Shown in pieces: positions 1 to 12,628 of a DNA stretch of 64,000 nt. Origin of the DNA: Allium sativum (lineage: Eukaryota > Streptophyta > Magnoliopsida > Asparagales > Amaryllidaceae). Positions within the stretch are counted from its first letter, which is position 1, and each line of letters starts with the position of its first letter. Below the pieces are notes generated by a model. That model was not told where the DNA came from. It ran no database searches and saw only the letters and a program-made list of their open reading frames with translations. The DNA lies in assembly GCA_030737875.1 (NCBI GenBank), contig CM060912.1, forward strand, positions 463,640,310-463,704,309, written 5' to 3'. A program made the position numbers and the translations under genes.

Positions 1-1828
1 GCTCCAATTATTTTCATTGTATGCTTAAAGTAGTGGTATCAATACAGATAAATAAGACTGAACGAGAAAGTATAGTATCATATAAGTACAAGACAGTAAG
101 ATAAAACAAGGATCGAGTAAAGCTTCTCATTTATATCCCAAGAACAAGTTTTTCTCTACACTAATACCAGTATATCAGGATTATGTGTTACCCTACTTAC
201 ATATCAGAATTAGGTGTTACCCCAATTACATATCAGGATTAGGTGTTATCCTAATTACGTATTAGGATTAGGTGTTACCATAATTACTACCCATGCGAAC
301 GACTCCCTACTATGTAAATACCCTGTGTCTGCCCGGCAGTAGGGTGTATCACTCCCTAACCCAGCAACTTATAGAACACAGACCTATTTACTAGTGTTAC
401 AGCGTCTTAGTTTCCCTAATCAGACTCATGCACGCTTATGACTCCGCCGGAACATGCCCATACCCACCTTCCTCTTTTTGAACCTCTTACTATCCAGATT
501 AGTAAAGCGTGCCCTGTCCCCGACTTAGAGTGAGTCCCCCTAATAAGATACCAATAGGGATGCTGACTAATATAGATTCCACACAGCAAGATTGGCACAA
601 TCCAAACCCCCTAAGCTTGTGCCCCAAGTAACTAGGATTTAAGAGTCCCCAATACTCGATACAACATCAAAACTAGGGACCTCTTAACTTATTAATAATC
701 AGGTTTAACTTAGTAGGCTTAAGTTCATTAATAAGTATGGTTGTATTATAACATTTTTTTTGTAAATGTTTTTATGTGTACAACCCCTTCCCCAAAACAA
801 GCACCCGCCCAGATGTATATATACACTAGAGTAATTCAGTTTACTTAACCTACGTCTGGTACTTACATTTTCTAAACATGTTCTTTATTTAATCTCTGTA
901 TTAAGTCTAATTTAACATGTATACATATATGCATATTCTTCCTTTTGATTATATTCCAATTTACAGTCAAAAGTCCTCAAAATATAATATGCCCAAATTC
1001 TCCTTTTTCATCATCATTTCATATTATCCCAAATTCAATTATACGCAATCTTAAATCGGGAATGGCTCAGGCTTAGCGTAAATAAAAGGAAAGTAGAAGG
1101 AGATGAACAGAATAAAATCAAATTATATAAAATGGGCATAAACAAGACTAGAAATAAATTAAACAACATAATATGGATAAGGAAGATAGATATGTATGAA
1201 CATAACTGATTAATCAACTAACAGTAAAAGAACATATATTACTATAACATCTGCATAGATGAATAATAGTAAAAGAACTGTATAGACAATAACTTATAGG
1301 CATTGTATGTTCTAGATCCAATTTTATTTTGCTGTCATAATGTATTTCTAGACATCAGATCCGAAAGTAACTTGAACTCACAAGGCTAGGTCTTAGGTTC
1401 AGAAATAGTCCTTGAAAAGGGTTGTATGTTGATTACAGATCTTGAATTTTCTCTATTAAATAAACTTTTAGCCGTGTCTCCTCATTTTACTAATTAATTT
1501 AGAATATATCCATGGAGACAGAGAGAGGTGAAGAATAGTTGTATGTAGATAAAATGAGAGAGATCCCCTGTATATAGATTAATTAAGTTAATTCTTAACT
1601 GTTAGATTTTAGTGTCTTAAATCTAGCCATATAACTCATCCAATGAACCTAATATATAAAACAGTGCAAATACATTGTCCCAAATAGGACCTACAAGCGG
1701 ATGGATCGACCCCTCATAGATAAGGGTTGACCCATAGGCCGACGTAAGTCGGGATGGTTCGTCCCATGACCATTGGTTCCTACGCTAATTTTTCTGTTGG
1801 AATTTTATTAATATATATCCTTTATATA
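1..1828 (-). mobile_element. Minus-oriented LTR, main part, cut by the window start
   Basis: Collinear over its length with the solo LTR at 19287-21973: shared blocks include tgccggaac, cagtaaagcgtgccc and gataccaatagggat. Its last ~200 bp (its start on the minus strand) are displaced to 12424-12628 by the element inserted at 1829. Comparison with the second copy implies that roughly 170 bp lie before position 1. A short unit (aattacatatcaggattagg, with variants) is repeated three times near 175-285. No coding sequence is supported in this stretch. Confidence 0.8.
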
Positions 1829-2659
1829 TGTTGACCAACTTTTTCAAAAACTATCACAGTTCAAGGGATCAAAGCATAACGTTAGAAGGCTCACCATTCA
1901 GTACCGACTGATCCCAACGGATTGCCCTTTATTCCAGAAGGTCCAAGTAAGGCTCAGCCCGAACCAATTTCCTCAGGCGGCGATATATCTCTTCCCAGCA
2001 TAATCGCCCTTCCTATCGACCGAGTCAACCTCTCCTCAAAGTTCAGGTCGATCAGATTTACTTGGAGATACCCAGATGAGTCATTCAACTTCTAATGAAG
2101 CTCAATTCTCAAGGCAATTAACATGGTCAACAGTTCCAGCCAAAACTATACTTTTGATACACCATAGTTCAAATGCCATGCAAGCTACAATTCTCGAGAG
2201 AACTATTCAACAATAGTAGATTGGGTCCCCCCATCGCAACTAATCCACCGGATCGAGCTCCAAATGTCCAAGCTCCACAAAAGAGGCAAACCACGTGGTG
2301 CCCAACTCAGCTCATTTTCTTCACCTATAAATACACCATTGCTGAAAATGGAAAGACATGTTGAATTCTCCACCTTCACCCTATGCTTGCTATATTGGAA
2401 ACATTCAACCGTGCGCCTCAAACAATACAAGAATCTTGTAATTTCTTCTTTTCTCCACTGAAAAAACCAATTGTACTCGGTAATCCATCAAAATCAGTAA
2501 ATATAAAGTGGACGTAGGCACCGACTTTGTCGAACCACTATAAAAACCTTATGTGTTTTCTGTCTTTATTTGCTTTTCTATACTCTTTGATTGTTTCTCG
2601 TGTGTGATCTACACACGATTGAGGGCTGATTGTAAATAGACTAACTTTTGATGTCAACA
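1829..2659 (+). repeat. 5' LTR of the TR-GAG element
   Basis: 831 bp, TG...CA termini, matching 11595-12423 with many substitutions, so the insertion is fairly old. A TATA-like tataaatac sits near 2326. The structured motif ggacgtagg...gaaccactataaaa lies at about 2508-2547, near its 3' end. Confidence 0.87.
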
Positions 2660-3568
2660 CTTTGGCACGCCAGGTGGGGGGAACGCAGGCATACCCTACG
2701 ACCTTCGACCCCCTCAGCAATTTCTAAACCAAACGATGGAAAACAAGCGGAATCATCTTCCCATCCATCACCTGTCGATGCAGTAGGAACAACAGCAACG
2801 AGGGCAAGCCATGAGGCTTCCTCCCATGAAGACGCATCCTAATAACTCACCAGGGACGACATGGATAAAATCTCATCTGAGTTCAAAAATAAGATGGCAT
2901 CTCAGGGTGAACTTCTCAAACGTCACCAGGAAGTGATGAATGACCTCCTCGCTCGGATGGAAAAGGGATCTAACATCCAGTATCATTTCCTACACTGGGC
3001 AAGGCTGGGACAACAACTGATCTTTGGTATACAAAAAATCCAAGCCCCAGATCCCACAACTTTGCTTCCTCCTGGCTCAACTTCATTCCCGATCGGTCAA
3101 TGCTAGGATCATCACTACTAGTACTAAACAGAGCTCTGGTAGCCGCAGATCCGCAGATAAGCCGCGGCCAAGTACTGAATCAGCCGACCATCTTGCCTCT
3201 AGTCCAGGGATCGACTCAAACCCCGGACAGATAGCTCCAGATCTAGTGCAACCAGTTTTTCGGCAAAAAATAGGAACATTGTTACATCCGGTTTGACCCA
3301 ACGTCTTACTGCAAACCCATCTTATGCCGCCTCCCCTTCAATGAAGAGCTGGTGACGAAAAGCCCCCGTGTCACCAAGACCACTCTACCATACCTGTCCC
3401 CAACGCGACGGAGGGAAACCCTACCATAAACCCTTCTGACGTCGCTCCGAGCGAAGGCAACGCCGAATCCCGAATGGATACCACTCACCTGAATCAGCCC
3501 GATCCTGTTGCCATATGTATGGTTCAGTCCAATAACAACTAGACGAATGTAGTTGTGGCCTAACCAGG
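2648..3568 (+). pseudogene. gag N-terminal part of the TR-GAG element (decayed)
   Basis: Short open stretches in shifting frames encode polar, Ser/Thr/Glu-rich sequence and a helix-prone segment (MDKISSEFKNKMASQ, then RHQEVMNDLLARMEK). This resembles the N-terminal part of Gypsy Gag upstream of the capsid domain. The frame is interrupted by stops and then by the insertion at 3574. Gag resumes at 8447. Confidence 0.55.
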
Positions 3569-5454
3569 TCCCGACACGTTCGTGACGACCCCAAACCCCG
3601 TTCCATGGTGGCAAGGGTAATCTTTGGAATATAACACATAAATAGATAACAGCAGAACAGAAATAAATAAATAAATACACCAGATAATGTGCAATAGAAT
3701 ATACTGGATAAACATAATCATCAGAGTTACACAGTATACAGGATCATACTTAGTACAAATACAGTTCAGCTTTACATAAAATGTCTACAGCGAAAATCTA
3801 AACATAATATGTACAATAGGAGCTGAACATCATAAAAAGAGATAAATGATAGAATCCATCTTCAGCTCCAACTATCCAGAAAGAGCCTGCTAAAACCTGA
3901 ATACAAGGCTGCTCGTGTAGAAAAAGGGGCATCCGAGTTTGCAAGTGAAAAAATTACGAGTCAGTCATGGGACTGGTATGAGAAATCTACTTAACTTACT
4001 TTAATATATGGCCAATCACAGGACCACGCCACTTTCGCGGAATGGGTTTACTCCATTGGATTGCCCGTGCTTTAAAACAAGTTAATATTTTAAACATCGC
4101 AATGCTTTTTATAAAAATGAAGCCATTATAAGACTCAGTTCCCATCACACAATGCAACACAAACCGGAGGATAGAGTTTTACCTTATAATGGCCAAAATA
4201 TGCTTGATACGAATAAAACAAAAACAATTGATATTATTACTAGTGTGTATATGTTTCAAAAACAATTTCAAATCATATTAATCATAGACGGCATTAATGC
4301 CCCATACCACTATGTCGCCATATATAGGTATACAATCAAAACCGCACAATGTCGTATTTGAAAATTGGGTTTCTGTCATGAACCAAGGCAAAAGATAGTT
4401 CTTACCGAATTCGAGACAATCTAGCTCATGTCTCAGGCTACAGCCGCGACTGCACTAGGAGCCACAGGGTCGGTCCACACGTAGCGGATTAAACTAAAAC
4501 CCTGAACAATACGTCTCCCTGCCCTTTGGGGTGTAAATGAGCCAAATGACTCCATATCTGAGGCGCCTCGCAATCCAACAACCACACAGGTGAAAATATT
4601 ATAAATGTCAGGGCTGGTAGGTCACTGACACCACCCTAGCCAGAAAGAGATGCATGTTCTCCCTGGATCCTCTCCCGTTTCTGGTTTATACCGGGGTGTG
4701 AGGCTCGCGAATTAACGCTATACACAAAGCTATGCCACACAGGCCGCGCTTTGATCATCAACCACAAGACTTTGCTTTTCAACAGAAGCCTTAATCATAT
4801 GCCACTTAGGCATGCCACACAGGCAATTCACTCCTTGCGACTGATTTCTATCCATATATAACCTTTGAGCTCGTATGTCTCAGAGAAGGGCGTTAAGAAA
4901 GAATAAATTCCCCGCCGCCAAACAGATATATATATTTAATAGAGATCAATCAGCACAGAACAAAATCCAATGTCAGACACACAGTCCATTTACATGTCCG
5001 TTCTAGGTTTGAACGAAATCGGAGGCACTTAATACCTCGCACATCCGTACAATCAACAAGTACGTCTGGACGGCTACTACTTCAGCCCCTTCAAGGTAGC
5101 TACTCCCATCATGAGCATCGGTAGCACTCCTCCATTCGACATGAAGATCATCGGTCTTGCACCGTCTTCATATCTTCGACTTCTAATCGTCGATCAATTA
5201 TTTGAAATGAGAATTAACTCGACCGTTTCAAATAATTCACGTATATTTAGAATTCAAATCAATTCATTTCAATGATTAAATTATTCGACATCAATAATTC
5301 TGTTCTTTTATGTAATTTTCACGGCAAAAACATTCAACCATCAAATATCAAATAAACCGAGAAAATTCAGTTTATTTCCATTCCATATCGTTTATAATAT
5401 TTTATCACGATTTATCGCTATTTTTATTTATTTAAAAATAGCCAATTCATTCAA

Positions 5455-5930
5455 GCGACGCTTCAGGCCATAACGCGGCCGTGGCGCTGTTTTTCTTCAG
5501 ATTTGATTTACACGTATCTGAAAATCTAACCGTTGGATCTTCACAAATTTTATATCATTAGAAAGATCTTTTCAAAACGAATCCAACGGTTTTAGTTTTG
5601 GGAAAATCCGACGGTCGGATCTCCCGGTACAATCGTTTGAAGTTACGATTTCAAAATACGAACTGCAGCGTCGTTATTCGATTTAATTTAATTATATTTA
5701 TATTTATATATAAATATAATTGATTCTGACGCTGTTTTCATTCAGATTTGAATTAAACATTCCAGACAATCCAACCGTTGGATCTTTACAAATTTGGTGT
5801 TGTTGAAAAGATATTTCCAAAGCGAACCCAACTGTTTCAGTTTTGGGAAAATCCGATGGTCGGATCTTCCGTAATAATCGTTTGAAATCACAGTTTCAAA
5901 ATACGAACTGCAGCTTCGTTATTCGATTTA

Positions 5931-5935
<5 letters not shown>
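5455..5935. repeat. Internal tandem duplication (~260-bp unit, 2 copies) in the 4.9-kb LTR
   Basis: Two diverged copies share the blocks gttggatct, ttttgggaaaatccgayggtcgg and atacgaactgcagc. One spans about 5480-5690 and the other about 5725-5935. They are collinear, so this is a tandem duplication rather than separate insertions. Confidence 0.75.

Positions 5936-5936
<1 letters not shown>

Positions 5937-5982
<46 letters not shown>
5937..5982. repeat. (AT)n microsatellite
   Basis: About 22 uninterrupted AT dinucleotides directly after the second copy of the internal duplication. Confidence 0.95.
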
Positions 5983-5984
<2 letters not shown>

Positions 5985-6139
5985 CATTCTTTGATTTCAA
6001 AACCATATTCACTTCATATATTTGATAAAAATGATATTTTTATCCAATAGATATTTATTTCAACACATCACTATTTTTAACAATTCATATATCTAATAAA
6101 AATGTGATTTTTATTGTAAAACAATTTATTTCAAAACAC

Positions 6140-6490
6140 GATTATTTTATATAGTTCATACATAAGGTAAAAATGTTATTTTTATCTTTCAATGAATTTA
6201 TTCAACACATGAATTTCTATTCAACACATGAATATGGTTTCAACACATGAAAATAATTCTATAGTTTATATATATAATAAAAATGTGATTTTTATTGTTA
6301 AAACAATTTATTTAAAACACGAATAATTTACATAGTCTATATATGTGATAAAATGTTATTTTTATCTTTTAAAGAATTTATTCAACACATGAATTTCTAT
6401 CTAACACATGAATTTCTATTCAACACATGAATTTAGTTTCAACACATGAATATGGTTTCAACACATGAAAATAATTCTAACACATGAATA
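6140..6490. repeat. Degenerate short repeats based on caacacatgaat
   Basis: The 12-mer caacacatgaat and variants occur many times between 6190 and 6490, mixed with taaaaatgttatttttat blocks. A second degenerate array (acaacgcttatac, with variants) lies at about 6840-6960. Both lie within the long LTR. Confidence 0.75.
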
Positions 6491-8446
6491 TTATTGAAAA
6501 TTTTGGCAGCATAACGGTAGGGTGGTTAAAACCGGCACCGTCCCGAGTACGGCTCATCGCTCTACCTTAAAGCCTCGCAGCTTTTGACAATGAGGATTTC
6601 AACATCTAGTTCGTACGCAGACGAATTTTCCCATATACTTATCCTATTGGGATTTCAACCACAATCAATCATTCGTGATATTCACCAAATTTCACATCAA
6701 CCAATAATCCAAACAATATCACAACCAATATATATCGTCCATGGTCTGTGGACGAGGGGAGTGTATATATATATATACGTATATGACTATATTTCGATTC
6801 ATTTCAATTCATTTCAATGTCATTTCAACGTATATATAATTTTTACAACGCATATATAACTTATACATCGAACATACAACTTATACAACGCTTATACATG
6901 AGGTGTACAACGCTTATATAACTCATACATCGACTATATAATTTATACATCGTTGTTTCCATATCGTTTATAAATCAGAATTCTCACATTGGGTTCCACT
7001 CCACCAAAAATTGTAGAAGGCTCAGAAAATTATCCGGTCTCTTCTAGAATGTAGAAGACGTCCTCACGGTCCCAGTGTCTCTTGTTTCACTGGATTTCGA
7101 CAACAAAACGAGAAAGATATGATTTTTATTGTAAAATATAAACCGTAGCGCTTTAAAGTGCTATAATCAGTTAAAATTAAAAACAACCGTTACCTTTCTG
7201 ATTTGTTCGAAACTAGGTTTCAATTTTTCACGAGATCCGTGCAGCGATTCGTCGATCGGCCTTCACCATGAGAACAAGGGAGGAGATGCGCCTCTCCGGG
7301 TGGTGGAGCGGTCAGGTACGATTGCCTCAGGCGATGGTGGCGGCGGCTTGAAGATCGCAACTTCGGAGAGGCGGTGCGCACGAAATAAGAGATGATAGGG
7401 GAAGTGGTAGGTATGGATTTGAAGAGGAGGAGGAGGACTACAAAATTCCAAACTGGAGCAAGGTGTAATTCGTGGTGGTTTGGCCGGAAAATGGACGGGA
7501 AGCGGTAAAAGCTTTTCCGCCTTCGATCGATACAGCGGGGAGAGAGAAGCGGGTTTTAATATATATTTTTGTATAAAAATTCTGATTGGCCGATATTTAT
7601 ATGAGTTCAAAAAATAGGGTTTTCGTAAATGAACACCAATTCAAATCCAACGACTGTCGCCCCTAGCTAAATACTCCCATTCCGAACACAATGGGATATG
7701 TTTCGTAGGCCCATTCGACTGTTTCAGTCAGTTTTCCTTCAAATTAAAATATATAACATTCAATATTTGATTTGAACGTACATTTCAATTTGTCGAGGCC
7801 ACATACTGATCCCAAAAATTCCAGAAAAATAGATCTAGCTATGTTTCGACGATACGGTCCCAACAAAACTATTTTCGTCGAATTCTGAGACCGTTTGAAA
7901 AATGGTCATTTTCTAATCGATCCGATTTAACTAAAATCGACCAAACACATTTTCCTTTGCCACGCTCACATATTAACTTAAAAAATTATGGAATTTGAAA
8001 CCTAGCAATAATTTGACATCCTGGATCCAACAAAAGTGGTTTCGTCGAATTCTGAGGTCGTTTGCAAAATGACTATTTTCAAGGGCTATATAAATTCTAT
8101 AGCGTCCTTTGTGAAAATTCATTTGGCCATAACTTTTGATTCCCGCTACAAAATTTCGATTTTTCAGATTTGTTAGAAAGATATTCATAAACAGATTTAA
8201 ACATTTTTGGTTTCACTAAAATCCGTTTTATTTTGCACACAGTACAGTCAGTCAAAGTTTGAATTCAAATTTTGAAACTACCGCGGCATTTCAGACCTTT
8301 TTTATAATTTAAAATAAATATATTTATTTTCAAACATACTTTTCGTCGTTATTATTTAAAATAATTTATTTAAAATATTTAAAATCCACTAAAATAGCCA
8401 AATTAATTTTTTTTTAAATTGGCTCAGATTTTCCGGGTTATTACAT

Positions 8447-9700
8447 CCCGAGGCTAGGATTCACACTCACCTTCACTCAACTCTCGAAGGATAAACCCAA
8501 CCGACCGTTCCCTTTCCGAGCATGCTTTCGGTGGATCCTAGTACTGGGATTCTCACCCATGTTCCCAATATGGAGCAGGATTCATGGCAACGACCCTCGG
8601 AGATGGAAGCCGGCTAACAAGCATCATCAAAGGCTTCACACGGTGCACTTCTTCTTAGCAGGACGTGGATGACAACCATCATAGTCAATTTAATAGGGAA
8701 GTCAGAAACTCCTGAAATCCTCCAGACTTTAAGCTTCCAGTCCTGGAGCCTTACAACGGCCAGACCGACCATTCAACTCATGCGATACATGAACCACGTG
8801 GAAGTACTATCTACATCGACCAACGTCATGGCCAAGTGCTTCTCTCTCTTCCTCACCGACATAATCGACATGTGGTTTCGGCAGCTAACAACTGAGTCAA
8901 TCAACAGTTGGAACATGTTGGTTACCCGCTTCATCGAGCAGTTCAGAGCCCACATCTCCCGACCAAAAAGCGTCATGTTCCTCACCTCCATCAAGCAGCG
9001 GTCCGGTGAGACCCTCTGATCCATCCTTGAAAGATTCAACGCAGCCGTAGCATAAATCAACCGACTCGAGCCATTGATGGTGCTCATGGCACCATTGCAG
9101 GAGTTCAGAACCGATCAGAATTCAGGATCTCTTTAACCAGAGACCCTCCCAAGGATATTGAAGATTTCTTTGCCGAGGCCGATAGATTCCTACAACAAGA
9201 AGATGCCAACATCGAGACGGAAAGCTTCGAGGTGCTTGCCACCAAGGACGGAGGTCCATCTAACACCAATGGCCATAACAAAGGCAAAGGAAAAATCTCA
9301 AGCAGGAATGATCGCAATGTACGACTCTGGAGAGAGAACAAGTATGATCAATACACCGAGCTCAACTACTCCTTGCTTGATATCTACCTTGACGACCCTA
9401 CCTTTCCCAAAACTTCCTTGAAGGGAGCTGACTCAAAAGGAATTCGACTCTGGAAAACACTGCATGTACATCAACTTGGTAGACCACAACACCAATGAAT
9501 GTAGGCACTTGTGTGATCTCATCGAGGATAGGGTTAGGCACGGGGAACTTCCCGAGTATGTCAACAAACCTACACAGGCCATGCCGCCACTATTTTCTGC
9601 CAAAGCTCCTCAAGTCGGTCCTTGAGCTCCTAGAAACGGAAAGGGCCATGAGTCCAACAATCGTGACGGCATCATTAATTAATAAAGATTTAGATTTTCC
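8447..9700 (+). pseudogene. gag capsid region of the TR-GAG element (decayed)
   Basis: The longest open piece is 8669-9019 (116 codons). It matches the retrotransposon gag capsid pattern: MRYMNHVEV, then MAKCFSLFLTD, MWFRQLTTESINSW, LVTRFIEQF and FLTSIKQRSGETL. Further fragments to about 9700 are in other frames. No zinc knuckle with all four ligands and no pol follow. The next sequence is non-coding and leads into a tandem repeat array. Confidence 0.72.
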
Positions 9701-9999
9701 CATTTCTTAAGATATAAGAAATGTACTTTTATTATTTCTTTCAATAATATGGGTAAGTACACACGTACGAGGTTAGAATTTAGCTCCTAGGCGTGCTCTG
9801 GATTCAGCTATCTCCCCACTTAGAATTTATTTTTCATTTTCCTGTGATAGCACTTTAGCAGCAATAAACTTTTTTTTTCCGAACATGTATTATGTTTGAA
9901 CGATTCAAGCTGAGCGTGATTGACACTCGCCGACCTCAATATGGTCAGTGCTAACCACTGTTTCTAAGTAAGGTCGATGCCTACCACCATATCTAAACC

Positions 10000-10283
10000 A
10001 ACTCCATAAGCCGAGTATGGTTAATGCTCCATAAGCTGAGTATGGTTACTACTCGCTAACTCCATAAGCCAAGTATGGTTAATACTCGCCAACTCCATAA
10101 GCGGGGTGTGGTTAATACTCACTAACTCCATAAGCCAAGTATGGTTAATACTTGCCAACTCCATAAGTCGAGTATGGTTAATACTCGCCAACTCCATAAG
10201 CCAAGTATGGTTAATACTCGCTAACTTCATAAGTCAAGTATGGTTAATACTTGCCAACTCTATAGGCCGAGTATGGTTGATAC
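10000..10283. repeat. 33-bp tandem repeat array in the 3' region of the TR-GAG element
   Basis: About nine units with period 33 (starts at 10058, 10091, 10124, 10157, 10190, 10223, 10256). The unit consists of aactccataagccgagta followed by tggttaatactcgcc. One unit near 10027 is shortened. The array resumes at 11070-11170 after a hAT insertion. The period is a multiple of three, so artefactual ORFs run through it on both strands. Confidence 0.93.
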
Positions 10284-11069
10284 TAGGGATGGAAATGAGG
10301 TGGAAAATATGCAGGTAACGCATCCTCTGGCTCCATCTCCACTATCCATTTATGTCCTCCGTACCCACCACATCCCCGCTTAAAACCCAACGGATTTGGG
10401 TAGGGGAATACCCAACGGTTATGGAGAACCCGTCATGTAACCAATAACCATTAACTCAAATGTATAACGGTACACTTAAATGATAAAGAAATGGTTTGAC
10501 AATGTCACCGTCACGTTAATAACTTAGAAAAATGGTAAAAGAGATGTATATTTATGCTATGCATGCATGTATGCTTATCCTTGTACGTGTGTTATAAAAA
10601 AAATAAAAAGCAGAAAAAGTAGTGTTTTATTACTTTTGTTATCGTATACGTTTCCAGGCATGTATAATTATGATATGCATGCATGTATATTTGTCCCTAT
10701 TCCTGTGTTTATAAAAAAAAATAAAAAAGAAGAAAAGTATAGTGTTTTGTTACATGCGTATGTTTCTAGGCATGTATATTTATGCTTGCATATTTGAAAT
10801 GAATGGTTTACAACTTTACATCATATAGCACAACAATCTATGTTTCTACTTAATGTATATATGCCTAATGTGCACATTCTTTAGCCGGAAATATATATCT
10901 AGTCGGATATGGGTGAATAGTATTACCTCCGTACCAGCCCCGTACCCGCTTCGAGTATTGAAATCATCCTCTGTCCCCGCCCCATTACCCGCTAAGTCGG
11001 GGAATCCCCACCCAATTATGCGTGGGTCTCCGCGGGTACCCATCCCCACAAATTAAATTTCCATCTCTA
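10284..11069. mobile_element. Non-autonomous hAT element, 786 bp
   Basis: Splits the 33-bp array. The termini are TAGGGATGGAAAT on the left and its inverted near-copy (atttccatctcta) on the right. The 8-bp target duplication is GTTGATAC (10276-10283) and GTTAATAC (11070-11077), with one mismatch. The interior near both ends is rich in cccgc and ggggt tracts, and no transposase is encoded. Confidence 0.82.
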
Positions 11070-11594
11070 GTTAATACTCACCAACTCCATAAGCCGAGTA
11101 TGATTAATACTCGCAAACTCCATAAGCCAAGTATGGTTGGTACTCACCACTTTCTTAAGCCAAGTTTGATTGCCACTCCCCAAACTTCACAATACCTTGT
11201 CTGGATTTGGCAGGTAAAAAATACCGGTTCAAGAGCACGGTTTGTACTCAAACCTTCTGATCACTCACTGAACATGGTTAAAATTCGACCTCAGAAACCC
11301 TGGAACAACCGACTACACTGTCTCACTAGGCATTGAATATCGCGACAAAGTCTGTCGTCGACTAATTTCATAACATTCCCGGCCTTAATATGGTCCTTGG
11401 TGGTTGTTGGTTTCCCGGCCTTACTACGATCTGCACCGATCGTCGGACTTCTAGCCTTAATACAGCCATCAGATCGTTGGTTTTCCGGCCTTGATATGGT
11501 TCAACTCAACCATAGTAATCCACATACTGAGCTCCGATACAACATCCAGAACACACCTCCCTTTACCAAGGAAGATATATTCTTGGGGGCAAAG

Positions 11595-12423
11595 TGTTGA
11601 CTAAATTTTTAGCAAAAGCTGTCACAATTCAACGGATCGAATCCCAACGTTAGAAGACTCACCATTCAGTACCGACCAATCATAACAGACGACCCTTTCT
11701 TCCAGAAGGTCCAAGTAAGGCTCAGCCCGAACCAATTTCCCTCAAACAGTGGTATATCTCTTCCCAACATAATCGCTCTTCCTATCGACCAAGTCAATTT
11801 CTCTTCAAAGTTCGGATTGATCAGATTTACTTAGAGATATCCAGATGAGTAAATCAACTTCCAGCGAAGCCCAATTCTCATGGCAATTAAAGTGGTCAAC
11901 ACTTCCAGCCAAAACTACTTTTGATACACCATAGTTCAAATGCCATGCAAGCCACAATTCTCAAGAGAACTATTCAGCAACAGTAAACTGGGTCCCCCCG
12001 CCGCAACTAATCCACCTGGTCGAGCTCCACGTGTGCAAGCTCTACAAAAGAGGCAAGCCACGTGGTATCTAGCTCAGCCCATTTTCTTCACCTATAAATA
12101 CACCATTGCTGAAAATGGAAAGGCATGTTGAAATCTCCACTTCCCTATGCTTGGTATATTGGAAACATCCAACCGTGCGCCTCAAGCAATACAAGAATCT
12201 TGTAATTTCTTCTTTTATCCACTAAAAAAACCAATTGTACTCTGTAATTCATCAAAATCAGTAAATATAAAGTGGACGTAGGCATCGACTTTGCCGAACC
12301 ATTATAAAAACCTTGCGTGTTCCCTGTCTTTTTTTGTTTCTCTATATTTTGTGATTGTTTCTCGTGTGTGATCTACATATGATTGGGGGTTGATCATCAT
12401 TAGTCCAACTTTTGACGTAAACA
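11595..12423 (+). repeat. 3' LTR of the TR-GAG element
   Basis: Direct repeat of 1829-2659, preceded by a purine-rich tract and followed by target duplication ATATA. A copy of the TATA-like tataaatac is near 12092 and the ggacgtagg motif is at 12272-12310. Confidence 0.87.
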
Positions 12424-12628
12424 ATATATATTTACAATCTTATTAGGTCCATATCTTTCTCATACGTTATTCGATTTATGCAAACTCAGGGTCTATTTGA
12501 ACCAGAATTATGAGACGAATGCAACGGTGAAGTCAGTTTTACTTAATTCTAAATATTTAATTATATAATATTCTTTTTTTCCTTTACTGTATGGTTTATG
12601 GCGTATTAAATTTTTTTGGGGTGTTACA
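12424..12628 (-). mobile_element. Displaced terminal part of the same minus-oriented LTR
   Basis: Continues the repeat interrupted at 1828. It matches 21783-21973 and ends ggggtgttaca, which on the minus strand is the classical LTR start TGTAACACCCC. The flank after it begins atttt. The matching target duplication would lie left of the window. Confidence 0.8.

Larger units (their letters stand above)
3574..8446 (-). mobile_element. 4.9-kb minus-oriented solo LTR-like insert
   Basis: Interrupts gag of the TR-GAG element, with TCCCG on both sides (3569-3573 and 8447-8451). The right edge ...gggttattaca reads TGTAATAACCCGG on the minus strand, a common Gypsy LTR start. The left edge lacks a clean TG at 3574, so it could lie about 9 bp further right. 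I find no second LTR and no coding domain inside, so a solo LTR is favoured. It contains an internal duplication of about 260 bp, a long AT microsatellite and short degenerate repeats. Confidence 0.62.
1829..12423 (+). mobile_element. GAG-only Gypsy-like LTR retrotransposon (TR-GAG type), 10.6 kb
   Basis: LTRs of about 830 bp at 1829-2659 and 11595-12423 start TGTTGAC and end in AACA. The element is flanked by a perfect 5-bp duplication ATATA (1824-1828 and 12424-12428). A primer-binding-type leader (tttggcacgcc) follows the 5' LTR at 2661, and a purine tract (cttgggggcaaag) precedes the 3' LTR. The interior holds a decayed gag and a 33-bp tandem repeat, but no protease, reverse transcriptase, RNase H or integrase. 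It therefore needed another element's enzymes. Two later insertions (3574-8446 and 10284-11069) account for more than half of its length. Confidence 0.88.

Noticed and set aside
3306..3680. 124-codon minus-strand ORF spanning the gag/LTR junction
   Set aside because: It crosses the insertion boundary at 3573, so it cannot be an ancestral gene.
7263..7610. 115-codon Pro-rich ORF, minus strand
   Set aside because: Lies in the long solo LTR, has low-complexity composition and no family resemblance.
10021..10318. Repetitive ORFs on both strands and an array that at first resembles CRISPR
   Set aside because: The 33-bp units are directly adjacent without unique spacers, lie in a retrotransposon 3' region and in plant DNA.
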